A stretch of 64,000 nucleotides of DNA from Opisthorchis felineus (Eukaryota > Platyhelminthes > Trematoda > Opisthorchiida > Opisthorchiidae): contig SJOL01009412.1 of NCBI GenBank assembly GCA_004794785.1, forward strand, positions 256,141-320,140. The letters run 5' to 3'. Below are positions 33,301-45,200 of the stretch, in pieces. The position numbers and the translations under genes are program-made. Every line of letters begins with the position of its first letter. Position 1 is the stretch's first letter. The notes under the pieces are model-generated. The model was not told where the DNA came from. It worked only from the letters and a program-made list of their open reading frames with translations, and ran no database searches.

Positions 33301-33786
33301 TTGACTCTTAAATCTCCCATGCATTTCCCGCTGTTGATAGCCCTGGTGCCACTGTTTTGTCCAGTCCATGTGACACGTTTATTGCCAAGGGCATACGGCC
33401 TCACGCAAATCGTAGTTCCGCGAAAATTGCACCAAGTTCTTCGCCAATCAGTATCCATCCCTGTCTGCCCCGACTCACGGTCTTCGATGCATAAAGTGCA
33501 TTACCCCTTCCCCACCCTCGATAATCTCGGTCCGCTTATTGGCGGTGATCACATCACTACATTCAACCTCTCCCAGTTCACATTTGCCTCAGCAGATTTA
33601 CTGACTCCCTTGCTAACATCCAAACAGCTTTTCGGGTTCTCCGAGAAAAGGCACAAAGCAAGAATCCCTTATCACATATTTTCTGGGTGGTCTTGCAACT
33701 CTTACAGCGTCATACAGATTGAAGAGATAAGCAAAGTCACTCCTCTCGCTCGGCTAGTGAGGCCGACAAAATTTCAAAGCATATGA
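33301..33786 (+). other. Open frame of 161 codons, unassigned
   Basis: Reads from a possible ATG at 33301-33303. The peptide starts hydrophobic (HFPLLIALVPLFCPVHV) and later has no recognisable motif. It lies in a repeat-rich intergenic region between SINE copies. It could be a decayed element or chance; no function is assigned. Confidence 0.15.
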
Positions 33787-34399
33787 TAGAGGTTGTGGCC
33801 GCAGCCGAAACCGATACTATGGAAAGGACGAGGGTTGTTTTCGTTCGTGGGCCCCCTACTCATTCAGTGACCTAGTCCAATCAGCGATCTCTCTTGTCAC
33901 CCGTGCACTGCTTCTTCTCATCCACTTGAAGGTAATCGGCACCTTTCGGTTCCTCAGGAGAAAACAAGTATATCTCACGATCATTAATCATCACATTTGC
34001 TTCCGCTGGTTCGAATGCAGCAGTCCTACATTCCAAGCAGAATTTTGAAATCTAGCTTGACGGTCCCATTCCTAAACGACGTCTCCTACAAGTTGGCAAA
34101 GTTGACCTCTCACCCGTCGCTTACCCAGGCCCGTCGACCTCGCCAGTCAGTTCAGGCGGACTGAACCACACCAGCTCCACCCCAACAAGCCCCACTATCA
34201 AAAGGTCAGACGAAATACTCATCGGTTCTGCTGATAGTGAGCCGCCGGACAGGAGACCTCGACGAAGGCGCCAACAAATGCTCCATGGTACTTACCAACT
34301 CTACCCCAATCAAGCTTAGCACCATTGTCCAAATAATTCCTTCGCCACTGAGTATACAGACGATATAGCCCCCCTTCGATCTGACACCATCGTAATGCA

Positions 34400-34600
34400 T
34401 ATATAATAATCGTTCAGCTGTGACACCCTTTCGGTGCCAAGCCGCCATGCCATCAGCATGTAGCACGAAGGCTGAGATACTGCCAGGTTGCGCAAGCCTA
34501 GACGGGAGCAGTCGAACTGCCCGGGCTGCGTTCAAACCACGGACCATCAGGTCAGTAAGTTCGCTGCTTAACAACCAAGCTATCTCGAGCTCAATATTAA
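34400..34600 (-). repeat. tRNA-derived SINE copy
   Basis: Minus-strand read: GAGATAGCTTGGTTGTTAAGCAGC (box A, degraded), GACCTGATGGTCCGTGGTTTGAAC (box B), CCGTCTAGGCTTGCGCAACCTGGC, GTGCTACATGC, then CACCGAAAGGGTGTCACAGC and an AT-rich tail. Confidence 0.85.
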
Positions 34601-35290
34601 ATAATTATGCCTCACGGTTTGGCATGTGCTTCAAACCTGCAAAGTGTAGAGTGCCGCTGCAAGACTGGGTGAGCTCAAACCCGAACATCTTGCTACGCCT
34701 GATTCCACTGATTGTGAGTCACCGTGGACAATCATCCTAGCTGACGATTTCTCAGCCAAGCTGGTAAACCTCATCATGGCCTACTACTCATCAGTGAAAA
34801 CTCAGATCGGGGAATATGGCAAACAGACCACAGAGTTGAACATTGTGTGTAGTGAACGACAAGGCTGCAGCACTAGTCGGATCGGAACTTATGATTTCAG
34901 TATGCACATGCCTATTCAGTCTCTCAACATAAGAGGTAAAGTAATTCAGGGGGTTACCAACTTCATATACATTGGTTCCACCATCTTACCTGACGGGTAG
35001 CTAAGAGGGAAATTCAACAATGCCCACAAGCCTTCATGCAGCTGAACTCCGTCTTGTGGAGAAATGAGATGATTTTACTTACAAAAATCCCGGTCTTCAA
35101 CGCAGCCATCCGTCCGGTCCTGACTCATGCCATACCTTCGCAACATGACCTCTACGAGCTGAAGTTATCCTAACGCTGGTGTCTCTAGCGCACACTGAGG
35201 GTTCGCTTCTAGATGTGTCCAATGACGAGATAAATAAACCTCATGGCGCACCACAACTATCTCAACTGCTTCAACGACGCTGCCTGCAGG
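34600..35290 (+). pseudogene. RTE-like RT C-terminal fragment, decayed
   Basis: Plus-strand frames read FGMCFKPAKCRVPLQDWVSSNPN, then SLNIRGKVIQGVTNFIYIGSTI, LRAEVILTLVSLAHTEG and NDEINKPHG. This is the post-catalytic region of trematode RTE-like RT (CFAPSKCK, F.YLGS, PLR.ED). It abuts a fragment of opposite orientation at 35298. Confidence 0.7.
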
Positions 35291-35297
35291 AATTCGG

Positions 35298-36330
35298 TTA
35301 TCTGTTGCGCAGGTCCATTGCAGCTGATAAATTGAGTTGTTGCTGAAACTGTTCAGCCCAACAATTCAGGTGTCCTTTTTTAGGGCTAAGCAAGCCATTT
35401 TCATCATTGCTTGTTCCTCTCCTCACAGGACTTTTTGTTTTGTGTATCAGCTGGAATAGTTTTCTCACATTCCCAGAGTTTCTCGCTTCCTCCATCCCAT
35501 CAGTTCTCTGGACCTATCATACTTTTCAATCGGCACAGATGCTTCTTTTCGCCTGACGTCTGACAATTCCTCGGGTTGTACTGTACTCTTCACCAGACGG
35601 TGTATGTGTCCAAGCTTCGAGCAATTTTAGAGTTTTGTTCGTGATTCATTGCCTAAATGTGGTTGGATGGGCCGTTTAACAGGCAGAGCGTCTAGCATCT
35701 TGCAGGGTTGCGTACAGTACTTTCCAGTAAGCGTCAATATCAGAAAATGTATCGCCCGAAAGGGACTTCATTAGGTAGTGTTCGTAAGGTTGGCTTCACG
35801 TCAGTGTCCAAGAGCTCCTCGGTGGCCAGGCGATGTGTACACATCTTGCGCGCACAGGTGTAGCAGCATATAAGCGCTTGATCAAAGTCCACACAAGTGT
35901 CCTAGATTGGGCGACAGTCAGCAATTGATCTGCGCTACCCATAGCTGATGGCGATGTAGTCTATCTGTTTTGGAGGTTGGTTCGCATGCGCAGGGCATCA
36001 CATGGCCAAACGGTTTTGGTTGTTTCAGTAGTTAGCTTTTGGTTAGCACAGAACTGCAGCGGGCGTTCGCCGTCGTTCGTGCGTCTCATCGAGTCCTGCA
36101 ACTCAGGTGATGAGGCCGAGAAATTGGAACGAAACAATCCAATAAATGAGTGACCACGCTGTAGAAGCGCCAAGGTTTACTGACCCCCACGTGAGGCAGG
36201 TTACTCCAGTCAGCTTCCCGGCGACGTTCAAAGTTGACTCTGTCTGCGCCTCGACGAGTTAGATTATAGGTGTAGACAGACACATCTACACCACCGAAAT
36301 ACAAGAGCCTCATGATCACTGGGCCCAGTA
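35298..36330 (-). pseudogene. RTE-like endonuclease, linker and RT start, decayed
   Basis: Minus-strand order: RRTNDGERPLQFCANQKL (endonuclease, around 36070), YIAISYG-like and a DTCVDFDQALICC segment near 35900, then MEEARNSGNVRKLFQLIHKT and LNCWAEQFQQQL at 35495-35340 (the linker that precedes RT). Frames are broken between blocks. Confidence 0.78.
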
Positions 36331-37260
36331 GCAGACCATTGGAGATGTAGCTGAGGTCTGAGACGCGCTGAGGTAACGCCGGACTTGAAACGTTGTGGGT
36401 TGGTCCTGGAAATCTACTGATTAGTTCAAGAACGTGTAATAAATTTGGAGGATTAGTGGATCAAACGAAGGCCAGCTTCAGGATGGTTAATCCAGTCTGC
36501 ATTAGGTCACCCAGGATGAATCATTCATTTAATCCACCCCAGCATCCTAATCCTATTACTAAAATCGACCTATTATATCTAATTGTTTTTTTCATCCACG
36601 TAGATGCTTTAAGGTGACAAGTCATCAATGCATGTGTCCAGATATTCCGCACTCGGAGCGATGCACGCGTGTAAAAGGCCCTAATGGGTTGAAACGCATA
36701 CAAGACAAAACGAGTATTATGCACATGGCGTCTCCTAACAGATCGCCACTATCCTCGAAGTGCACAAGTATGTCGTATTAAGACAATTTTATGCGGGATC
36801 TTCATTATGTTAAAACCGCTCATGTGGCTGCACTGGGTCGTCTTCCCTCTTTCCCAAACTATCGAGGTACCGGATATATACCGAAAGACACCTATGCCAA
36901 GTCAATGGCCATTCCGGTATCAGGGCCCTGGTACACAATACGAGAATGGGTCCCTTGAAACTCAGAATTCACCCTACCACCAGAGCCCCATACCCTAAGA
37001 GGTGTTCAGAACCTCCTCAGCAAACTCAGGATTGCGTTTTCGTCGGCCGCTGGCTACCTGAAGTTTTCTTACTCTCACTTTAACACGACGTGCAACAGAC
37101 ATCCTCGACCGTGAGATATCCCTTCCCACCCTGACCCTAATTCGTCGCAGCAGACCATCATTTAGCTGGAGTTCATTTTATGCGTGGCATGTATGTTTTA
37201 CTTGGTGAAGTTTTGTGTTGCACACTTCCTTCACTAGACTACAGTTTCCTTACAATTCTA
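36330..37260. other. No gene recognised
   Basis: Short open frames only on both strands; no repeat family assigned. Confidence 0.4.
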
Positions 37261-37263
37261 CTG

Positions 37264-37452
37264 GGACGAGGTGGCTCAGTGGTAAGAGCGCGAATTTACT
37301 GACCGGAAGGTCCGTGATTCGAACCCGACCTCTGCCTCTCGAATTCCCCTGTCTAGGCTTGGGCAACTTGGCAGTATCCCAGCTCTCGTGCTTCTTTCTG
37401 GTGGCATGGCAGTTAGGCACCGAAAGGGTGCTACAGACGAACGATTTTTTTT
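37264..37452 (+). repeat. tRNA-derived SINE copy, well preserved
   Basis: Box A TGGCTCAGTGG (37272-37282) and box B GATTCGAACCC (37316-37326) sit at the spacing of a tRNA promoter. The body CCTGTCTAGGCTTGGGCAA, CTCGTGCTTC, GGTGGCATGGCAG, GCACCGAAAGGGTGCTACAG and a T-run tail follow. It is one of the two cleanest copies in the window. Confidence 0.92.
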
Positions 37453-37799
37453 ACAATTGTGCTTGTGTATCATCCCAAAAGACGGGTGGATTTTGGACCA
37501 CAACGGCTTCTCCCTCACCAAAACGTGGACGACCACGGATCCTGTCCATCTCTGGTGTCCATCCAATTTTATCCTTCGTTCACGCCCGTGGTGTTGCAAT
37601 CCGATACACACCAATTACAGGCTTACTCAACCAATGTGCTCATCCCCAACCCGGCGTACCAACTCTGGACTGCCCGTGGATCTTCCGTAAATTTACTCTG
37701 CATGGTGCCCTCCGCTCTAAATTCATCCCCCTTCAGTATGGGTCAACCCACAGATTTGTGACACGGGGTGGTACTTAAGTGCGTCCATACTAGCAGCGC

Positions 37800-38840
37800 A
37801 TGTCCCTATAGCATATCCACCGAAGTAAACGACCTAGCGTGAATTTTGTCTCTCGTCCCTTCCTGATGATTTAGTTCCGGCTCAAATCCAACGTAAACCA
37901 CAAAGTCACAGCGTGTATGGATTTGGCTCTCCCCGGGGAAGGACTGGCGGTGTATGTACTTTTGCCCTGAATTTTTCACCCCTATCCCAATCAGTTTCAT
38001 TCGTCATTTCTTTGTGTTCCACTCTCAAATTATTTGGAGCAGATTCCCTATCCATAATCCACCACTGACAATGATGTTTTATTCTCTGACCTGCCTCTCT
38101 CCTTATCGCACCGACCATCAGCGTACTTCTCTCAAATTGATGCCGTTCTCCTCTAAACCGTCATTTTAAATAATAATAAATAAAATTGCTCACACCATTA
38201 TACCAAAACAGATGCCCCCATGTGTGCCATCGTTCTTTTCGTTTATGCTGTTACTGGTCCATTTGTTTTGTCAATTTTCTTAGTCCAACTTTGGTGATAC
38301 TTACTCATAGCTTGTTGATCGCTTTCGACTTACATCCAGTAAGAACCGCTGACAAGTACAAGTGGTCTTCCTCGCTCTCACAAGTGACAACGCCCAAAGG
38401 GCCTGACTTGTCTCCGCTTCGAACACTGGCCATCTCTTCGAGATATGATATGTACTAACGGTGTCTCCATGTTAGATGACATGGAAGCTTAGACCCTGAC
38501 GCGGATACTTTAGACTATATCTGAGGTCCGGGCTCTTTTTACCCTCACTTCATTCTCACGTAAGCGCCATTGGTGTCAAAATACCCCCTAAATCACGAGT
38601 GTGAGGCCTGAACAGGATACTTCCGAACCCGATGCTAGCTCAGATACGACGACTATCTGACTCGACGCCGACGATCCGCATTGGTAATCAAATCCAACAA
38701 GCAGCGAAATAAAGCCATTTTCTATCCCCCGGACGCGTCAATGTGGCTAGTGATGTCCACATCACGGTGCACACGAGTTCCAGCTTTAGTTGCAGGTGCT
38801 GTGTATGAAAAGGATAACAACTATCAGATGATTTTACATG
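37800..38840. other. No gene recognised upstream of G-alpha
   Basis: The region just upstream of the G-alpha acceptor. It may contain promoter or a 5'UTR exon, but no TATA-like or initiator signal can be singled out. Confidence 0.4.
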
Positions 38841-38877
38841 TTTTTCATTTACTCGTGTTCCCCAATTTTTGTTGCAG
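38840..38877 (+). promoter_or_regulatory. Candidate 5'UTR or spliced-leader acceptor before G-alpha start
   Basis: A long T/C-rich run ends TTTTTGTTGCAG|GATAC, with AG at 38876-38877. It lies 104 nt upstream of the ATG. It would be a strong acceptor for either a 5'UTR intron or spliced-leader trans-splicing. Confidence 0.4.
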
Positions 38878-38981
38878 GATACTGATCACTACCCACGATT
38901 TTATTCCAGGTGTGGTGGCCTTCCATCTGATCGGAGCCGGCTTGTCTGCCGCCTCCAAGACAACCTTACTGAGATAGCGGT

Positions 38982-39287
38982 ATGTCAAACATTTGTTCAA
39001 TGCTATGCTGTTGTGCGGGAAAAGATACTGTGCCCAATACAACTGCTGAGCTCCTTCGATGGCAGCGGCGGCGTAACAAGGAAATCGAGCGAGAATTGCG
39101 GAAGGAAGCGGAACGTCGACGTAGACGCCAGATGATTCTCCTCCTTGGGACAGGGGAGAGCGGAAAAAGTACATTTTTGAAGCAGATGAAGATTATCAAT
39201 GGGAAGCGCTTCTCGGCCAATGAAATGGAACAACTGCGAGATATTATTTACGACAATATCTATAAAGGCGTGTTGTTTTTGCTGCAG
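38982..39287 (+). CDS. G-alpha 12/13 exon 1 (N-terminus and P-loop)
   Basis: The start ATG has an in-frame TGA 12 nt upstream. The exon is 102 codons and ends TTGCTGCAG|GTAAGC (GT at 39288-39289), phase 0. The N-terminus has a Cys cluster (C5, C9, C10, C11), consistent with palmitoylation of this class. It has no Gly2 myristoylation site, which also fits G12/13. A basic, charged helix follows (RRRNKEIERELRKEAERRRRR), then ILLLGTGESGKST. The usual second P-loop residue in the family is Ala (GAGESGKST); here it is Thr. Confidence 0.93.
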
Positions 39288-42200
39288 GTAAGCGTCTTTC
39301 ATCACAGTTTTCTGTTTCACTATTGTGTTGCTGGGGCTGATTTTGGTGAACAAATATCGGTCCTTCATCTTTTGGATTCAGCTATGATTCTTGTCTGTCT
39401 ATCTGTCTATCGTACCCTGTTGCTCCTCGTTTAGCTGTAAATTTGCTGGCCGAGTAAATCCAGTGCTGGCAAACATCGCGCTACGTTCTTGCTTTTTGAC
39501 TGAATACGAATCTGGTCAGTGCCTTTGGTGGTTTGTGTCGCTATTTTTTCCAGCAAGGAACACATCATCATCATCATCATCATCATTGACAGGAATACAG
39601 TAGCTGATCCTCTCGGCACCGCCAATGTAATCTGCAAGTGGCTATATTTCAGTACATTTCTATACTTGATGTTTGATATTTTACTTCATCCTTTAGGTTG
39701 GAGCACCCCATCGGGAGTACAAAAGTGCCATGCTGTGGTACATTTTTATCTGACTAGCAAACGTATTGTACAGCATGAGTATTATGTGGGTAGTATAAAG
39801 TGATGTTCACGGAAGTCTAGGACAACATCAGGCTTTACTTCATAAACTTGTGTGGAGAGGATACGTCCTGGTAGCCCAGGTCGAGGAAAATAGCTAACTC
39901 GGGGGCCCCTATTTGGACCTTTTTATTGAGATCAAGCCAAGCCGAATCGCTCAGCTGTAGTTAGCTTGCAGTGCATAACTGCGTCTCAATTCGAAGGAAT
40001 AATGGAAATGAGTTACGGCCATGCAGGAGCAGTCGAAAAACTTGGGACGTACTTGAACCATGGACCACTGCCATCCAAGGATGCGAGTGTTCTCATTAAG
40101 TGGCTCCACAACCACCCAATGTAACATGTTCGGCCTGATAGTGAAGTTGTTCACACGGTGATTGACCATCTCAACACTGAAGGCTTTATCTTACTCTTTT
40201 TGTCTTCTTAATTGTGAACAGTATGTGGCATCATTTTTCATCGGTCGATCCAGTACTCTCTTTATTGCCTAACCCAAACTTTCTTAAAGAACATCCAATT
40301 ATCGCCATTCCCCCAATCGACCCACGCATCGTTTTTTTCTTTATTTGGCACACTAAAAGTGTTCATCCCACGGTTCTTGAAGCTTCACCCATGAACAGAT
40401 AGTCATAAACAGGGATCATATGCTTTCTCAGCATCTTCCCCCTATTTGGGTTCTATCCACTCAATATCGGCAATCCGACTGAAATCCATTCCACAGGTTT
40501 TTAGGTTCATCAATACTTCCTAACAGTACCTGGTTGCTTTTAGTAATACACCGAATCCTCAGCCTGATCAGCAGGATAACTCCTCATGCGTTTGGCTGGA
40601 GGTGCTGTAATGTATGATTACAAACTGACATTAGTCGCGCTGTTGTTAATTTTGATCTAGATTGTTTGGCCGAATGTTGGCATCTGTGTCCACCTCTGTC
40701 GCTTATCATTATCTCCTTCAGGGCATTGGACAATATTTGACATGATACGCATGTGGTCCCAAATATGAAGCGCAGCACCCCCACACGAATGATCAACCGA
40801 TACATAAATTGATAATGTTCCTCCGTGTTGTCCGGAGATTCACAGTTCCACATAGACAGCCACTGGCGACTGATGGACCCAATGAGAGCGAACCGCGTTT
40901 TTCAATGCATTAAAGGTCCCAAGCACAGGTTTTAAAATAATTCGCAACTTGAATGACAAACTGAGTCATCGGAAACAATGTAATACTGAAAGAACGATAA
41001 AACGCTATCCACTGTACTCCCTCTATAAAGGGGACTCTAACGGGGGGATGCCAAAATTATCTTTTACTCAGACGTGCTCCTCCATGAGGGAGAACAATCA
41101 AGTACGATCACTCTAGAGTGCACGCCGACACGTAGCAAAATGTAACTGAGATAAATGTGTATTTTACTGTTTACTTAAAACAAGCTGGTTTCATCACAGT
41201 TCAACAGGCATCCTTCACACAAAGTATGAAGCCAGCCGCTGATGGTACTTCTGGGTCTATCTCGTTTGCTTCGCCTCACCAAGCGCCTCTCTCGTCTGAG
41301 GTTGTTATGCTAATACACTCCTAGCAGCAAATTCAGGAAAACTGACGTCCTTGCGCAGTTCTACTGAGTTTTCTTGTAAAAGGACAAGTGAGACTGCCGG
41401 GCGAGCTCGTTGAAATTACTGGTGCAAAATCTCTCCTATTTGACGTGCAGGGGTATTTTGTTAACGCCTTCCTGCTCCCATTTTCTACCGGCCCTCTGAA
41501 GTTCCACAAATTTTCGACTCTCTCCTTATCTTTGAAGTAGGCTTTGTTGATAATCCTCCGTTTTTCAATCAGGTAACTTTCACCTCCCATTCTGGAGGTG
41601 GAATTCTTTTTGTCGTTCACAGAATTTTTTTTCCGTTAATTGATTAATTTCCCGTTCTTCCATGCTGAAGCTTGTCAGGCCGGTCGGTGCGAAGCGATCG
41701 TATTATGGAGGATTTGTACTAAGCGTGCGAAAAAAGAGCCTTGTCTTCGTTTGTTCAGGGGTAACTGTGTTACCAAAGCACCAGCTCACACAGTTGTTTG
41801 TCAGAAAGCTGAACTTGAACTCTGTCTGTTGACCTGGTCGTCGTAATGTGACAACAGGCTACTCGCTTTATCCACCCCATCCAGCGCATCATTCCCCTGT
41901 AATGGCAATCCTATTCCATGCCATTCTTGTTGCTGTGGACACGTCATAGATAGGTTTTCACCGCAGACGTCCATCATTTGATCTTCAGACGACTGTTTCT
42001 TCCACTAGCCCTTTCGGTCTGGTAGAAGTTTACTTTCATCCAGCTATATAAATGAAGTTTCATCCTCGCTCAGCGACTCTGATTGGCATGTGATTTATCG
42101 CTTCTCCTGCTCTCGGTTGTTCCGAGTTAAAACTTCTCAGAAGCGGCTAGTTCCTTCCATAATGTATTTCTGTTGAAGTATTCAACCATCGGAGAGATTT

Positions 42201-45200
42201 TCTACTGGATAACTGCGAAAGATAAGTTACGACGAACACCCTTCGTTAACCTTAAACGGGTTCGAAGGAAGTATAAAGTTTTGTTTGGACTGCGCTCCCG
42301 TTGAATCTATGTCTATCCGTCTTCCTGGTTTGTGGTTTGACACCACTTTTATGGTTGTCTATCCAAAATCAGAACCAGAAAGTTCGCGGCTGTTTTCCTA
42401 ACGAATAGCGGAATGAGTAACCAGTCTGGCAAACCTCCTGTGTTGTCCTGACTAATTTTACAACTTGGCAACCTAAGTTCAACTTTGTTTGCCCGGAAGA
42501 ATTCTGTCAGACAATGAGCTCGAAAACAAGGTCAGATTGAATCTGTCCTTACCAGGTACGTCCGACAAAAGGGGTATAAAAACAACAGGCATTTTTTCGG
42601 CTCGATCGATGTTTCAGAAAACTACCTTATTGGTCCGACAGACGCTGAAGGATGATTTTTCCTGTTTCTGTTTGGTTCAGGGTTACCTGTTTTACCTAAC
42701 TGTGTGCCCCAGTTTTTTAGATAGTTTACCGGTGAACAAGAGTTGCTGTTGTCTCAGGTAAATTTGCCTATGCCTAGTTCCCCACTGCCCAAACTGGGGT
42801 CCTGTCTGCATCTGGTGTTCCTGTCTCAAATTGTCTCGATACCTATCCCGCCTCCTCAGCTTGCTCATCCTGAGTTGCCAGGTTCACCTGATATCGCAGT
42901 GCTGACTCATCATCTGCCGAGAGGACTGCTGTTCTTGACGCTTTCCTAGAATTAGCGAATAACACGACTTGGCATGAATGAAATTAGGAAAAGTTGAACT
43001 ACCCTCGTTGTGACCCGCCTTCCTGCCGACGCAGTTGGTTGTGGTCATCAGTTGTGTCCGTGCTGAGAATTTTTAGCCATGTTCCCTGATGGATTGTGGC
43101 AGACTACTACTAGGCCTCTTCCCCTTTTTTCCTCCCCATTGTTGAGCAATGAAGCACCGCTGTGAGTTTTGGTGTTTCTGTTTTTGATTCTGATGAGCAA
43201 TAGGTTTAATGAGACGTTGACTAGTTTTCTAAGTAGGTAAAAGACTAGCGATATATTCTATGATGTGATTTGTACAACAGTTCACACTAGTCTAGTCGTG
43301 CACCGGTGCCTAAGAGGTAGGTTAGGCGTGAACGCCCGTTAGGATAATTCTTCTTTCGGGTAATGAGTGCTGTTTGCGCATCAGTTAATGCACTTGTTTC
43401 CTCCTTAGAGGCCACGTTTAGTTGGATTGGGGGTGGAGGAACTACATGAATTTAGGTTGAGTCCGGGTTCTCGTTCTTCCGGTTTAAGGCACTTCTGTTG
43501 TTTCCCCCAGATATCGTTTACATTTCTTGTCGAGAATACTAGGTGATTGTATCACCGTTGCTTTTGTCTCTATGTCCTGCATTCGACCAAACGTGGTACA
43601 GCTGCTCAAATGTGACTGTTGTTTCGAGCGCCGCAAGCTTATTGGTCGATCGACCGTAGGCGTCAGTTTGATCATATGATGTGTGGGGTGATATGGCGTC
43701 ACATATGAGCCATACGAACCATGTGTTTTCGCATGCGAGCACATTATGTGGCTGTTGCAGGTCTTCTTGGCTTTCTAGACTACAGTGTACTTCTACCTCG
43801 CAAAATTGACTGTTGCGCTTCCTTCAACTATGGATTTTGGTTAGCTGACTATTGCTCGGCCTTAGCTATTCAGTTTGAACAGACTTGCAGAGAAAAACAA
43901 TACATTGATGCTAGTTTCATAACCCGTTCGTGACAACGAGATACCTCAATGGCGTCGCTATTTTTGTCTATCGACGACTGCCGTTACAATGCAGCTATTC
44001 GCTGCTGTTTTTCTCTACACCATGGAACAAACTTCTATGCCCACCCCGATTTTCAAGCACAGCCTCTTATTTTACAGGCAGAACGCTGAAGTTTCTAGTT
44101 GAATGAAAGTAACAAAGATGCGTCTACCTGACAACTTCAGTTCCTCAACATTCCTGGAATAGGGGGTTGGTAATTGCAAAAACTCTTCCTCACTACCCAG
44201 TACATCCGTGTACTTCGAGTGAGCAATTCAGTGCCTTGTACCTCGAAATCACCGACAATACATACCCCAATACGGCGATAGGCCCTGAACTCGCAACTAA
44301 CTTTCAACAGAGAGTGAGGTAGATATTCAGCCATTAGGAGACCAATAAACACAACGCGAGTGCTCGCTGACTGCGTCTGAGTCGCAGCCGATACAACTTA
44401 CCTTGCTCCAAACGGTTTAGCGCATCGTAAATACCTACCAACCTCACCTTTCTCGTGTTCATTATCGACGTGATGGTCCCACTCATAGCCTGTCGATGGA
44501 GTCCTTCAGCTAGGCGTTCGAATTTCGCTCTTATTCTTGAGATTGCGCAGGTGAGACTATAGTCTCACCTGCGCAATCTTGACCGTATCCATCGTTTTTA
44601 AGTTCGATAGCGCTCTTTTCTCTGTTGGTGCAATACTTGGAGCTCCTGGATGTTGCGACTTTAGGACTGTGACGCGTAGTTCCTCCGCTTCCGTCGAGTG
44701 AAGTTTTTCAAACACAAATTTGATTCTAGAGTTTGTTTTCCACTCTTATAGCCCTTCCTTTTTCAAGAAGATTCAGTTGCTTCTTCAACAGACATCACCA
44801 TTTTCCAACTAGCGGTCTGTTCGATAAGTTTACTCCACCGCGATAACTAGAAATAAGCATAGGGTAAAGGCTCAGTGGTCAAGTGGGTCCACTGTTTAAG
44901 GTGGGTCCCACTCAGCTGCACAAGCTAATTTCCACGGACTAGTTAACCATCCCCCCACAAGCATGTCCCCGTTTTGTGTTGTAGATTCCCTACAGTTTAG
45001 CCTTCGGGTAATCAAAGAAGCTACTTATTAGTGAGAAGAAGGTGCATTTCATTTTGCGTCCTGGAAAGTGTTTTTACTAATCGGTGAATGGGACATCTTA
45101 CAGTAGAATTTTTCATCTGCCAAAATCGTTTCTTTCATAGGTGTTGTTGGGTTCAGGGAGGCGGGATTATTGTGCTTCCTCTTGCTACAAATTTCCCACT

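Noticed and set aside
37264..37340. tRNA gene suggested by box A and box B
   Set aside because: The same head plus a unique body and tail recurs at ten places on both strands, so it is a SINE head; no clover-leaf with proper acceptor stem is evident.
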